Shown here in pieces: positions 44,439-53,669 of a DNA stretch of 64,000 bases. The first letter of the stretch is position 1, and each line of letters starts with the position of its first letter. The stretch spans positions 1,421,001 to 1,485,000 of the forward strand of contig NC_014551.1 of assembly GCF_000196735.1 (NCBI RefSeq), given 5' to 3'. The stretch is from Bacillus amyloliquefaciens DSM 7 = ATCC 23350. Its GTDB lineage: Bacteria > Bacillota > Bacilli > Bacillales > Bacillaceae. The position numbers were made by a program, and so were the translations under genes. The notes below the pieces were generated by a model. That model did not search any database. It worked only from the letters and a program-made list of their open reading frames with translations, and was not told the origin of the DNA.

Positions 44439-45533
44439 ATGAACAGATTAGAACGTGTTTCATCTTGGCTGAAAAAAGAAGGGCATGACGCGGCGTTTAT
44501 ACATACAAAGGAAAACGTATTTTATTTGACTGATTTTTATACAGACCCGCATGAGCGGTTAATGGGATTATTCCTGTTCCAGGAACAGGAGCCGTTTTTC
44601 GTTTGCCCCGGAATGGAAGCCGGACAAGCCCGCAGCGCCGGGTGGGAGCATGATATTATCGGATACGGTGATCACGAAGATCCGTGGGAGCTGATAAAAG
44701 CCGAGCTTGCAAGACGAAATATGCGGCTTGATTCCATCGCGGTTGAAAAGGATTCGATCTCACTTTCCCGCTCAGAACAACTTAAGCACGCTTCAGGTGG
44801 CGCCGCATTTGCATCGGCAGAAGAAACACTCAACCAATTCCGTCTCGTCAAAGATGAGAAAGAAATCAGCATTCTGAGGGAAGCGGCAAAACTCGCGGAT
44901 TACGGAGTTGAAGTCGGTGTCGCGGCGCTTAAAGAGGGTGTGAGTGAAACAGAAGTACTGGCGCAGATTGAGTTTGAGCTGAAGAAAAAAGGCGTGCAGG
45001 GCATGTCATTTTCAACAATGGTGCTGTTCGGAGAAAAATCAGGCCAGCCTCATGGAAATCCGGGTACAGACCGGTTGAAAAAAGGTGATTTCGTTCTGTT
45101 TGATCTGGGCGTTATTCTTGACGGCTACTGCTCAGACATAACGAGAACATTCGCATACCAATCAATCAGCCCGAAGCAGGAAGAGATTTACGAAACGGTG
45201 CTTAAAGCTGAACAGGCGGCGCTTCAATTAAGCAAACCCGGCGTCAGAATCGGCGATCTTGATTTAAAAGCCCGCGGCATTATTGAAAAAGCCGGATACG
45301 GGGACTATTTCCCGCACCGTCTCGGCCACGGACTCGGAATTTCAGTGCACGAATATCCATCAATGAGCAGTGCGAACGACACACTCCTTCAAGAAGGAAT
45401 GGTATACACAATAGAACCCGGGATTTACGTGCCTGATGTAGGCGGCGTGCGCATTGAAGACGACGTGTTTGTCACAAAAGACGGCGCCGAAACATTAACG
45501 CAGTATCCGAAAGAATTAACGATCCTGAAATAG
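44439..45533 (+). CDS. ykvY: Xaa-Pro dipeptidase-type M24 peptidase YkvY
   Basis: A 364-residue metallopeptidase cleaving X-Pro peptides (called PapB in some B. subtilis annotations). A creatinase-like N-terminal domain (1-125) precedes the pita-bread domain with the five metal ligands: two Asp in LFDLGVILDGYCSDITRTF, His in HRLGHGLGI, Glu in TIEPGIY and Glu in RIEDD. AAGGAGG precedes the ATG. Monocistronic. Confidence 0.92.
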   Translation: MNRLERVSSWLKKEGHDAAFIHTKENVFYLTDFYTDPHERLMGLFLFQEQEPFFVCPGMEAGQARSAGWEHDIIGYGDHEDPWELIKAELARRNMRLDSIAVEKDSISLSRSEQLKHASGGAAFASAEETLNQFRLVKDEKEISILREAAKLADYGVEVGVAALKEGVSETEVLAQIEFELKKKGVQGMSFSTMVLFGEKSGQPHGNPGTDRLKKGDFVLFDLGVILDGYCSDITRTFAYQSISPKQEEIYETVLKAEQAALQLSKPGVRIGDLDLKARGIIEKAGYGDYFPHRLGHGLGISVHEYPSMSSANDTLLQEGMVYTIEPGIYVPDVGGVRIEDDVFVTKDGAETLTQYPKELTILK

Positions 45534-45541
45534 AAAGCTTT

Positions 45542-45587
45542 GTGATAAAAAAGGACGGTTCTGGAAGGCAGCGTCCTTTTTTATCAC
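45542..45587. terminator. Bidirectional terminator with a 16-bp perfect stem
   Basis: GTGATAAAAAAGGACG (45542-45557) and CGTCCTTTTTTATCAC (45572-45587) are exact complements. Confidence 0.92.
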
Positions 45588-45590
45588 CTT

Positions 45591-45716
45591 TTAAATGAAA
45601 AAATCATCAAAATGCTGAAATGGTTTGATATCATGCTTTTCCCGCAGCGGCCGCACAGCAAGATAACTGCCGCCGAGTATGGCCAGACACAAACCGATTA
45701 AGCAAAGAATCCCCAT
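45591..45716 (-). CDS. Small membrane protein (41 residues)
   Basis: The product begins MGILCLIGLCLAILGGSYLAV, one membrane helix, then a charged tail with HDIKPFQHFDDFFI. AAAGGAG lies 10 nt before this ATG and 7 nt before a GTG one codon earlier, so the start is uncertain by one codon. It reads divergently from the LacI-type gene. Probable real small protein of unknown function. Confidence 0.6.
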   Translation of the reverse strand: MGILCLIGLCLAILGGSYLAVRPLREKHDIKPFQHFDDFFI

Positions 45717-45813
45717 CACTGTTATTCTCCTTTCAAACGAATAGGCTGTATCTGTTTTTAGCTTACTGTATGAAACGCATTCCAGATCAAGGGAAAAAAG
45801 AAGGGGGGACGCC

Positions 45814-46779
45814 ATGGCCACGATCAGAGACATTGCCGGCGCTGCCGGGGTCTCCGTTACAACCGTATCAAGAGTATTAAACAATCATCCGTATGTAAGT
45901 GAAGACAAAAGAGAAAGAGTGAAAAAAGCGATGCAATCGCTCGGATACAGGCGCAACATTCATGCTGTGCATTTATCCAAAGGTTTTTCCGATATGATCG
46001 GCGTTGTGCTTCCGTCGGTGAATCTTCCGTATTTTGCAGACCTTGTCGCAGGTATTGCTGAGGCTGCCGAAGCGTCAGGCGTGCATCTTTCTTTATACCA
46101 GACAGATTATCAGCAGCAAAAAGAACGCTTTGCCTTATCACAATTACAGGAGCGCCAAGTGGACGGCCTGATTATCTGCTCCAAAGCAATTCCTGATGAG
46201 CATCTGCTTTCCGTGCAAGAACCGCTCATCCTCTGCCAGCATACTGATACGGCGGGGCTTTCCTCAATCAGTAATCCGCACCGGGAAGCATTTCGGCACG
46301 GTCTGGATTATCTGATAGAAAAGGGACACCGGAAAATAGCGATCAGCCTGGCGAGAAAAAAGGGGAAAAACAGTCAAGTCCGCATTGCCGCATATAAAGA
46401 GGCGCTGAAGAAGATCGGGCAGCCTTACAGGGAAGAGCTGGTTGTGGAAAAGGCGCTGACGCTGCTTGACGGAAAAGCTCTTTTTCATAGATGGCAGAGC
46501 TGGGATGACAAACCGACTGCGCTGTTTGCGGCGAATGATCAAGTGTCCGCCGGTCTTTACCTTGAAGCCAAAGCAAACGGGACAAGAATTCCGGAAGAGC
46601 TTGCGATTTTGAGCATCGACAATCATGATATCAGCAGGATGCTGGGTATTTCCACAATAGATATACAAACGAAAGAAATGGGAAAGCAGGCTTTTCACAT
46701 GCTTGAGAATCGGATCAGCGGAGAGCCCCCGTCAAGGAAGGTTCTTGATTACCGGCTTATTGAACGATCATCCGTCTAA
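45814..46779 (+). CDS. ykvZ: LacI-family transcriptional regulator YkvZ
   Basis: A 321-residue LacI/GalR regulator. The HTH and hinge are clear: TIRDIAGAAGVSVTTVSRVLNNHPYVSEDKRERV (2-36) and RRNIHAVHLSKG (46-57), followed by a periplasmic-binding-like sugar domain ending in the family's LDYRLIERSS. Effector and targets are unknown; the position next to glcT and pts genes suggests sugar control. AAGGGGGG precedes the ATG. Confidence 0.85.
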   Translation: MATIRDIAGAAGVSVTTVSRVLNNHPYVSEDKRERVKKAMQSLGYRRNIHAVHLSKGFSDMIGVVLPSVNLPYFADLVAGIAEAAEASGVHLSLYQTDYQQQKERFALSQLQERQVDGLIICSKAIPDEHLLSVQEPLILCQHTDTAGLSSISNPHREAFRHGLDYLIEKGHRKIAISLARKKGKNSQVRIAAYKEALKKIGQPYREELVVEKALTLLDGKALFHRWQSWDDKPTALFAANDQVSAGLYLEAKANGTRIPEELAILSIDNHDISRMLGISTIDIQTKEMGKQAFHMLENRISGEPPSRKVLDYRLIERSSV

Positions 46780-46850
46780 AAAAAGAATTGACGCGCTTTC
46801 CGTTCGTTTTGTACGATATGAGGTATTGAATGACAAAGGAGCTGAGGATC

Positions 46851-47696
46851 ATGAAGGGGTCCTTTACAGTTGAGAAGGTATTAAATAACAATGTGCTCAT
46901 CGCAACACATGATAGATACAGTGAGGTCGTCTTAATCGGGAAAGGGATCGGCTTTGGAAAAAAACAAGCGGATGTCATTGAAGATAAAGGATATGACAAG
47001 ATGTTCATCTTAAAGGATGAAAAAGAACAAAAACAATTTAAAAAGCTCCTCGGTTATGTGGACGAGACACTTGTCGACATCTCCAATGACGTCATTTATC
47101 ATATCAAGAAGCGGACAAGCCAGCCGTTGAATGAACATATCCATATTGCGCTGACGGATCATATCGCCTTCGCGGTAAAGCGGCTGCAGCAGGGCTTTGA
47201 CATTAAAAACCCGTTTCTTATGGAAACCGAAACACTTTATCCGGAAGAATTTCAAATTGCCCGTGAAGTCGTCGGCATGATTAATGAAAAGACGGGAATC
47301 TGCTTTCCGGAAGGAGAGATCGGCTTTATTGCTCTTCATATCCATTCCGCTCTTACGAATCGGCCCCTTTCAGAGGTCAACCAGCATTCACAGCTGATGT
47401 CCCGGCTCGTTCAGGTGATAGAGGAATCTTTCCAAATGGAAGTGAATAAAGAAAGCGTCCACTATTTGCGGCTGATCCGGCATATCAGATTTACCATAGA
47501 CAGGATTAAGCGGGAAGAGCAGACAAAAGAACCAGAAAAGTTAATGTTATTATTGAAAAATGAATACCCGCTATGCTACAATACTGCTTGGAAACTGATA
47601 AAAATCTTGCAGCAAATGCTGAAAAAACCAGTTCATGAGGCGGAAGCGGTTTATCTCACGCTTCATCTGTACCGATTAACCAATAAAATTTCATAA
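46851..47696 (+). CDS. glcT: PTS-controlled antiterminator GlcT
   Basis: GlcT binds the RAT sequence in the ptsG leader and prevents termination when glucose is present. The 281-residue protein has the N-terminal RNA-binding CAT domain (MKGSFTVEKVLNNNVLIA, residues 1-60) and two PRD domains (about 65-170 and 175-281) with paired histidines (EHIHIALTDH, ALHIHSAL, LIRHIRF, LTLHLYR) that take phosphate from PTS proteins. I start at ATG 46851, 10 nt after AAAGGAG; an in-frame ATG at 46830 is the alternative. Confidence 0.94.
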   Translation: MKGSFTVEKVLNNNVLIATHDRYSEVVLIGKGIGFGKKQADVIEDKGYDKMFILKDEKEQKQFKKLLGYVDETLVDISNDVIYHIKKRTSQPLNEHIHIALTDHIAFAVKRLQQGFDIKNPFLMETETLYPEEFQIAREVVGMINEKTGICFPEGEIGFIALHIHSALTNRPLSEVNQHSQLMSRLVQVIEESFQMEVNKESVHYLRLIRHIRFTIDRIKREEQTKEPEKLMLLLKNEYPLCYNTAWKLIKILQQMLKKPVHEAEAVYLTLHLYRLTNKIS

Positions 47697-47719
47697 TTTC
47701 AGTTGAAACCTTTAAAAAC

Positions 47720-47815
47720 GTGTCACTGATTCGATCAGGCATGAGTGATTGAGGGTAAAAAACGGGAAGAACGGTCCCGTTATTTTGCACACCCTTTTTT
47801 ACTCATGCCTTTTTT
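47720..47815 (+). promoter_or_regulatory. ptsG leader: GlcT antiterminator target and terminator
   Basis: A RAT-like element (about 47720-47750, CGTGTCACTGATTCGATCAG core) overlaps the 5' arm of a large terminator: AGGCATGAGT (47737-47746) with ACTCATGCCT (47801-47810), then T6. The loop holds a second hairpin (ACGGG/CCCGT). GlcT binding stabilises the RAT and stops terminator formation. Confidence 0.9.
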
Positions 47816-47928
47816 GTTGTGTAAAAGGGCAAATGTAAACGGTTAAACTGAAGACTTGCGCCTATGAATTCGTTGTCATGAATTTTCGCTGTAAGGTCAC
47901 ACTAGCTAACAGAGGAGGTACATCTTTT

Positions 47929-50025
47929 ATGTTTAAAGCATTATTCGGCGTTCTCCAGAAAATCGGCCGTGCTCTTATGCTTCCGGTTGCGATTTTACCG
48001 GCAGCGGGGATCTTGCTTGCGTTAGGAAATGCCATGCAGAACAAAGATATGATTCAAGTGATGCATTTCTTGAGCAATGATAACGTGCAGCTTGTGGCGA
48101 ACGTCATGGAAAGCGCCGGCCAAATCGTATTTGACAACCTGCCGCTTCTATTTGCAGTAGGGGTAGCGATCGGTCTTGCGAATGGAGACGGCGTTGCCGG
48201 AATCGCGGCTATTATCGGATACTTGGTCATGAACGTATCCATGAGCGCCGTGCTGATGGCAAACGGCAGTATTCCGTCTGACAAAATTGAACGGGCAAAG
48301 TTTTTTGCGGAAAATCATCCGGCCTATATTAACATGCTGGGGATACCGACTTTGGCGACGGGCGTGTTCGGCGGTATTATCGTCGGGGTTCTGGCCGCGT
48401 TATTGTTCAACAAGTTTTATAAAATTGAACTTCCGCAGTATCTCGGGTTTTTTGCGGGTAAGCGGTTTGTCCCGATTATCACATCAATTTCCGCATTAAT
48501 TCTCGGTCTTATTATGTTAGTGATCTGGCCTCCAATCCAGCACGGTCTGAATTCCTTCTCAACGGGACTTGTGGAAGCGAATCCAACCTTGGCAGCCTTT
48601 ATTTTCGGAATGATTGAACGGTCATTAATTCCGTTCGGCCTTCATCACATTTTCTACTCGCCGTTCTGGTATGAATTTTTCAGCTATAAAGATGCGGCTG
48701 GAGACATCATCCGCGGAGATCAGCGGATTTTCATGGCTCAGATCAAAGACGGCGTACAGCTGACGGCAGGTACATTTATGACGGGGAAATATCCGTTTAT
48801 GATGTTCGGCCTTCCGGCGGCAGCGCTTGCAATCTATCATGAAGCGAAGCCTGAAAAGAAAAAACTTGTAGCCGGAATCATGGGTTCTGCCGCTCTGACA
48901 AGTTTCTTAACGGGGATTACCGAGCCGCTTGAATTCTCATTCTTGTTTGTGGCTCCTATCCTGTTTGCGATTCACTGCGTATTTGCTGGACTTTCCTTTA
49001 TGGTTATGCAGCTATTGCATGTAAAAATCGGTATGACTTTCTCAGGCGGTTTGATTGACTACTTCCTGTTCGGAATTCTGCCTAACCGTACGGCTTGGTG
49101 GCTGGTCATTCCAGTCGGCTTAGGATTTGCCCTCATTTACTACTTCGGTTTCAGGTTTGCGATCAGAAAGTTCAATCTGAAAACGCCGGGCCGTGAAGAA
49201 GAGGCTGAGGATGAAGGGGCAGGCGTATCAGGCGAAGCCGGCGACCTTCCTTATGAAATCCTGCAGGCAATGGGTGATCAGGAAAATATTAAGCACCTTG
49301 ACGCTTGTATCACGAGACTTCGCGTCACGGTCAACGACCAGAAGAAAGTGGATAAGGCCCGACTGAAACAGCTTGGCGCATCAGGCGTTCTTGAAGTCGG
49401 AAACAATATTCAAGCCATTTTCGGCCCGCGCTCTGACGGTTTAAAAACTCAGATGCAGGATATTATCGCGGGACGCACGCCGCGCCCGGAACCGAAAGTA
49501 TCCGCACAAGAAGAAGTCAGCCAGCAGGTTGAAGAGGTTATCGCGGAGCCGCTCCGAAATGAGCAGGGTGAAGAAGTGTTCGCTTCTCCGATCACCGGCG
49601 AAATCCATCCGATTACGGATGTGCCTGACCAAGTGTTCTCAGGAAAAATGATGGGTGACGGTTTTGCGATTCTTCCTGAAGAAGGAATTGTCGTATCGCC
49701 AGTCCGCGGAAAAGTGTTGAATGTTTTCCCGACAAAACATGCGATCGGCCTTCAGTCTGACGGCGGAAGAGAGATCCTGATTCATTTCGGTATCGACACA
49801 GTCAGCCTGAAAGGTGAAGGATTCACTTCATTTGTTTCTGAAGGTGACCGGGTTGAACCGGGTCAAAAGCTGCTTGAAGTTGATCTTGAAGCGGTTAAAC
49901 CTCATGTTCCTTCATTAATGACACCGATTGTCTTTACAAACCTTGCCGAGGGCGAAACGATTTCCCTTTCAGCCGAAGGTACTGTAAAACGGGAACAAAA
50001 AGATATTGTGAAAATCGGAAAATAA
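47929..50025 (+). CDS. ptsG: PTS glucose-specific EIICBA component
   Basis: PtsG imports and phosphorylates glucose. The 698-residue protein has all three domains: EIIC (about 1-410, roughly ten helices, with [12 protein letters not shown]), EIIB with phospho-cysteine C460 in [10 protein letters not shown], and EIIA with phospho-histidine H619 in [10 protein letters not shown]. The ATG at 47929 follows AGAGGAGGT; an in-frame upstream ATG at 47878 has no support. First gene of ptsGHI. Confidence 0.96.
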   Translation: MFKALFGVLQKIGRALMLPVAILPAAGILLALGNAMQNKDMIQVMHFLSNDNVQLVANVMESAGQIVFDNLPLLFAVGVAIGLANGDGVAGIAAIIGYLVMNVSMSAVLMANGSIPSDKIERAKFFAENHPAYINMLGIPTLATGVFGGIIVGVLAALLFNKFYKIELPQYLGFFAGKRFVPIITSISALILGLIMLVIWPPIQHGLNSFSTGLVEANPTLAAFIFGMIERSLIPFGLHHIFYSPFWYEFFSYKDAAGDIIRGDQRIFMAQIKDGVQLTAGTFMTGKYPFMMFGLPAAALAIYHEAKPEKKKLVAGIMGSAALTSFLTGITEPLEFSFLFVAPILFAIHCVFAGLSFMVMQLLHVKIGMTFSGGLIDYFLFGILPNRTAWWLVIPVGLGFALIYYFGFRFAIRKFNLKTPGREEEAEDEGAGVSGEAGDLPYEILQAMGDQENIKHLDACITRLRVTVNDQKKVDKARLKQLGASGVLEVGNNIQAIFGPRSDGLKTQMQDIIAGRTPRPEPKVSAQEEVSQQVEEVIAEPLRNEQGEEVFASPITGEIHPITDVPDQVFSGKMMGDGFAILPEEGIVVSPVRGKVLNVFPTKHAIGLQSDGGREILIHFGIDTVSLKGEGFTSFVSEGDRVEPGQKLLEVDLEAVKPHVPSLMTPIVFTNLAEGETISLSAEGTVKREQKDIVKIGK

Positions 50026-50037
50026 GCATATAAATAC

Positions 50038-50078
50038 GCCGTGCTTGTCAGATGACAAGTACGGCTGTATGATATAAT
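50038..50078 (+). promoter_or_regulatory. ptsH promoter embedded in an inverted repeat
   Basis: GCCGTGCTTGTC (50038-50049) pairs with GACAAGTACGGC (50054-50065). TTGTCA (50045-50050), 17 bp and TATGAT (50068-50073) form a promoter whose -35 lies in the stem; an overlapping TATAAT is at 50073-50078. There is no T-tract, so the hairpin is not a terminator. Confidence 0.7.
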
Positions 50079-50121
50079 ATTGTGTAGTAATATAGCTTTA
50101 ATTTAAAGGAGAATGATAATC

Positions 50122-50388
50122 ATGGCACAAAAAACATTTAAAGTAACAGCAGATTCCGGAATCCACGCTCGTCCTGCGACAGTTCTTGTACAGACTGCAA
50201 GCAAATATGATGCTGACGTAAACTTAGAATATAACGGTAAAACAGTAAACCTTAAGTCTATCATGGGCGTTATGTCTCTAGGTATCGCTAAAGGCGCTGA
50301 AATCACAATTTCCGCTTCAGGCGCTGACGAAAACGATGCTCTTAACGCTTTAGAAGAAACAATGAAAAGCGAAGGACTCGGCGAGTAA
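50122..50388 (+). CDS. ptsH: Phosphocarrier protein HPr
   Basis: HPr passes phosphate from EI to EII components and, phosphorylated on serine by HPrK, is the CcpA co-repressor. The 88-residue protein has H15 (GIHARPAT) and S46 (LKSIMGVM). The start at 50122 follows AAGGAG; codon choice is strongly biased, as in highly expressed genes. Its stop shares one base with the ptsI start. Confidence 0.97.
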   Translation: MAQKTFKVTADSGIHARPATVLVQTASKYDADVNLEYNGKTVNLKSIMGVMSLGIAKGAEITISASGADENDALNALEETMKSEGLGE

Positions 50389-52103
50389 TGCAAGAATTAA
50401 AAGGAATAGGCGCTTCAGCCGGAATTGCGATTGCAAAAGCATATCGGCTTGAAGAGCCGGACTTAACGGTTGAAAAGAAAAACATTGCTGATGCTGCGGC
50501 TGAAGTAAGCCGTTTTGATGAAGCGATTGTACGTTCTAAAGAAGAGCTTGAGAAAATTAAAGAGCATGCTTTAAAAGAACTGGGACAAGACAAAGCTGAC
50601 ATTTTCTCCGCGCACCTTTTAGTTCTGAGTGATCCTGAGCTGCTAAATCCGGTAAAGGAGAAAATCAGCACAGATTCAGTCAATGCTGAATTCGCTTTGA
50701 AGGAAACAGCTTCCATGTTCGTTACCATGTTTGAATCAATGGATAACGAATACATGAAAGAGCGTGCGGCGGATATCCGTGACGTAACAAAACGTGTGAC
50801 GGGGCACCTGCTGGGCGTGGAAATCCCGAACCCGAGCATGATCTCAGAAGAGGTTGTCATCGTGGCTGAAGATTTGACACCGTCTGATACGGCGCAATTA
50901 AACCGTCAATTTGTAAAAGGTTTCACAACCGATATCGGCGGACGTACTTCACACTCCGCAATCATGGCCCGTTCGCTTGAAATTCCGGCTGTTGTCGGCA
51001 CAAAAGCGGCTACAGGCACAATTGAAAACGGTGTTACGGTAATCGTAGACGGCATCGATGGTGATGTTATCATCGATCCTTCCAGTGAAACGTTAAAGAA
51101 ATATGAAGAAAAACACAGTGCTTATCTGGCGCAAAAAGCTGAGTGGGCAAAGCTTGTCAATGAACCGACTGTTTCAAAAGACGGCCATCATGTAGAGCTT
51201 GCCGCAAACATCGGCACCCCTGATGATGTAAAAGGCGTTCTTGAAAACGGTGGAGAAGCTGTAGGGCTTTACCGTACGGAATTCCTATACATGGGACGCG
51301 ACCAGCTTCCGACAGAAGACGAGCAATTTGACGCTTATAAAACGGTTCTTGAGCGTATGGAAGGAAAATCAGTTGTCGTCCGGACATTGGATATCGGCGG
51401 CGACAAAGAGCTTCCTTACCTTCAGCTTCCTAAAGAAATGAACCCGTTCTTGGGCTACAGAGCCATCCGCCTTTGCCTTGAAGAGCAAGAAATCTTCAGA
51501 ACTCAGCTGCGTGCGCTGCTTCGTGCAAGTACATACGGAAACTTAAAAATCATGTTCCCGATGATTGCGACAGTAAACGAGTTTAAACAGGCGAAAGCGA
51601 TTCTTCTTGAAGAAAAAGAAAAACTCGTCAAAGCCGGCGTAACGGTTTCTGACGATATTGAAGTCGGTATGATGGTAGAGATTCCGTCTACAGCCGTTAT
51701 CGCAGATCAGTTTGCCACAGAAGTTGACTTCTTCAGTATCGGAACAAATGACTTGATCCAATACACGATGGCTGCTGACCGTATGAACGAGCGTGTGGCT
51801 TATCTGTATCAGCCATACAACCCGGCGATTCTCCGTCTTATCACCCTTGTCATTGAAGCCGCTCACAAAGAGGGCAAATGGGTCGGCATGTGCGGAGAAA
51901 TGGCAGGAGACGAAATTGCGATTCCGATTCTTCTCGGCTTAGGCTTAGATGAGTTCTCAATGAGCGCTACATCCATCCTTCCGGCAAGAACGCAGATCAG
52001 CAAGCTTTCTAAAAAAGAAGCTGAATCATTCAAAGAAACAATCTTGTCTATGAGCACGACAGAAGAGGTTGTCGCATTCGTTAAAGAAACATTCAATAAG
52101 TAA
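50388..52103 (+). CDS. ptsI: PTS enzyme I
   Basis: EI starts the PTS phosphate chain from phosphoenolpyruvate to HPr. The 571-residue protein has the HPr-binding N-terminal domain, phospho-histidine H189 in [13 protein letters not shown], and the PEP-binding barrel with [13 protein letters not shown], and catalytic Cys in GMCGEMAGD. The ATG overlaps the ptsH stop (TAATG). Confidence 0.97.
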   Translation: MQELKGIGASAGIAIAKAYRLEEPDLTVEKKNIADAAAEVSRFDEAIVRSKEELEKIKEHALKELGQDKADIFSAHLLVLSDPELLNPVKEKISTDSVNAEFALKETASMFVTMFESMDNEYMKERAADIRDVTKRVTGHLLGVEIPNPSMISEEVVIVAEDLTPSDTAQLNRQFVKGFTTDIGGRTSHSAIMARSLEIPAVVGTKAATGTIENGVTVIVDGIDGDVIIDPSSETLKKYEEKHSAYLAQKAEWAKLVNEPTVSKDGHHVELAANIGTPDDVKGVLENGGEAVGLYRTEFLYMGRDQLPTEDEQFDAYKTVLERMEGKSVVVRTLDIGGDKELPYLQLPKEMNPFLGYRAIRLCLEEQEIFRTQLRALLRASTYGNLKIMFPMIATVNEFKQAKAILLEEKEKLVKAGVTVSDDIEVGMMVEIPSTAVIADQFATEVDFFSIGTNDLIQYTMAADRMNERVAYLYQPYNPAILRLITLVIEAAHKEGKWVGMCGEMAGDEIAIPILLGLGLDEFSMSATSILPARTQISKLSKKEAESFKETILSMSTTEEVVAFVKETFNK

Positions 52104-52111
52104 TACAACAG

Positions 52112-52140
52112 CCAGACGGTGTAAGCCGTCTGGTTTTTTT
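52112..52140 (+). terminator. ptsGHI terminator
   Basis: CCAGACGG pairs with CCGTCTGG, then seven T. Confidence 0.93.
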
Positions 52141-52190
52141 CATATTCGGAAAAAAGCGGGGAACAATAACTTTCAACAGGAGGGATTATC

Positions 52191-52430
52191 ATGACAAAAC
52201 CGTTTGGGGCGGGGGATACGGTCTATGTGATTTACCGCAATCCGCATGCCGCCAATGTTGCCCATATTAAAGAAGCAGAGATCGTTCATCATCCGTATCA
52301 TGAGGGAGAACTGTCTCTGTTTTTATACGAAACCTATCATCCGCTGGCCGAAGATGATGCGGTCTTTTCGACATATGAGGAAGCAGAAGCGCTTTACAGC
52401 GAACTTTTTGACGAAGACCGGTATCACTGA
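52191..52430 (+). CDS. splA: TRAP-like regulator SplA
   Basis: SplA limits synthesis of spore photoproduct lyase and is distantly like the RNA-binding TRAP protein. The 79-residue acidic protein (GAGDTVYVIYRNPHAANVAHIKEAEIVHHPYHEGELSLFLYETYHPLAEDDAVF) matches B. subtilis SplA. CAGGAGGG precedes the ATG. A sigma-G promoter is expected from B. subtilis; CATAT (about 52141) and CAATAAC (about 52164) are a weak candidate. Confidence 0.9.
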   Translation: MTKPFGAGDTVYVIYRNPHAANVAHIKEAEIVHHPYHEGELSLFLYETYHPLAEDDAVFSTYEEAEALYSELFDEDRYH

Positions 52431-52514
52431 TCAAAGGAAATGTTTACAACGCATATTCACTCTCTTTTGGACGGAAAGTAACAACATGAGAATATGTAAA
52501 GGGAGTGTCAGTCC

Positions 52515-53543
52515 ATGCTGAAACCGTTTGTCCCCCAGCTTGTTTATATAGAACCGCGAGCGCTCGAATACCCGTTAGGGCAAGAGCTGAAAAGTAAGTT
52601 TGAAAACATGGGACTTGAAATCAGAGAAACGACATCGCATAATCAAGTCCGGAATATTCCGGGAAAAAACCATTTGCAGCAATATCGGAACGCAAAATCA
52701 ACATTGGTGATCGGCGTCCGGAAAACATTGAAATTCGATTCTTCAAAGCCGTCCGCTGAATACGCCATTCCATTTGCGACGGGCTGTATGGGGCATTGCC
52801 ACTATTGCTACCTGCAGACAACGATGGGATCAAAGCCTTACATCCGTACGTATGTCAATGTGGAAGAGATTCTGGATCAGGCTGATGAGTATATGAAAGA
52901 ACGGGCTCCGGAATTTACAAGATTTGAAGCCTCTTGTACGTCTGACATCGTAGGAATCGATCATCTGACACACACATTAAAAAGGGCCATTGAACACTTC
53001 GGACAAAGTGAATTGGGAAAGCTTAGATTTGTGACCAAATTTCACCATGTCGATCATTTGCTTGATGCGAAGCATAACGGAAAGACAAGGTTCAGATTCA
53101 GCATCAATGCGGATTATGTCATTAAAAATTTTGAACCGGGAACATCTCCGCTCGACAAACGGATTGAAGCCGCCGTCAAAGTCGCTAAAGCGGGCTATCC
53201 GCTCGGTTTCATCGTGGCGCCGATTTATATTCATGATGGCTGGGAAGAGGGCTATAAGGAACTGTTTGAGAAGCTTGACGCGGCACTTGCTGAAGATGTT
53301 CGGCATGACATTACATTCGAACTGATTCAGCACCGATTCACAAAACCGGCCAAACGGGTGATCGAGAAGAACTATCCGAAAACAAAGCTTGAGCTGGATG
53401 AAGAAAAGCGAAGGTACAAATGGGGACGCTACGGAATCGGCAAGTATATATATCAAAAGGACGAAGAACATGCCTTAAGGGAAACGCTCGAGACTTATAT
53501 CGAAACTTATTTTCCGAAAGCGAAAATCGAATATTTTACGTAA
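52515..53543 (+). CDS. splB: Spore photoproduct lyase (radical SAM)
   Basis: SplB reverses the 5-thyminyl-5,6-dihydrothymine lesion during germination. The 342-residue protein has the cluster cysteines C91, C95 and C98 (CMGHCHYC) and the H-donor cysteine C141 (EASCTSD), all at the B. subtilis positions. AAGGGAGTG precedes the ATG. The 84-bp gap to splA carries CATATTC (about 52461) and GAATATG (about 52490) as an inverted pair that could be involved in SplA control. Confidence 0.95.
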   Translation: MLKPFVPQLVYIEPRALEYPLGQELKSKFENMGLEIRETTSHNQVRNIPGKNHLQQYRNAKSTLVIGVRKTLKFDSSKPSAEYAIPFATGCMGHCHYCYLQTTMGSKPYIRTYVNVEEILDQADEYMKERAPEFTRFEASCTSDIVGIDHLTHTLKRAIEHFGQSELGKLRFVTKFHHVDHLLDAKHNGKTRFRFSINADYVIKNFEPGTSPLDKRIEAAVKVAKAGYPLGFIVAPIYIHDGWEEGYKELFEKLDAALAEDVRHDITFELIQHRFTKPAKRVIEKNYPKTKLELDEEKRRYKWGRYGIGKYIYQKDEEHALRETLETYIETYFPKAKIEYFT

Positions 53544-53547
53544 GGCG

Positions 53548-53575
53548 GAGCTGTCGGCATGACGGCTCTTTTTTT
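53548..53575 (+). terminator. splB terminator
   Basis: GAGCTGTC pairs with GACGGCTC (one G-T) over a 5-nt loop, then seven T. Confidence 0.88.
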
Positions 53576-53620
53576 GCTGCGCCAAATGGCGGAAATTTTT
53601 GATATTTATTTCAAGGTTTA

Positions 53621-53648
53621 TTCATTTTCTTGGCCGAAAGACCGATAT
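53621..53648 (+). promoter_or_regulatory. Candidate sigma-D promoter of mcpC
   Basis: ACCGATAT (53641-53648) is a strong sigma-D -10; the -35 15-16 bp upstream (TTCA/TCAT) is poor. The -10 matches the motAB promoter. Confidence 0.6.
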
Positions 53649-53669
53649 AACATTCAGGAGGGGATGGTT

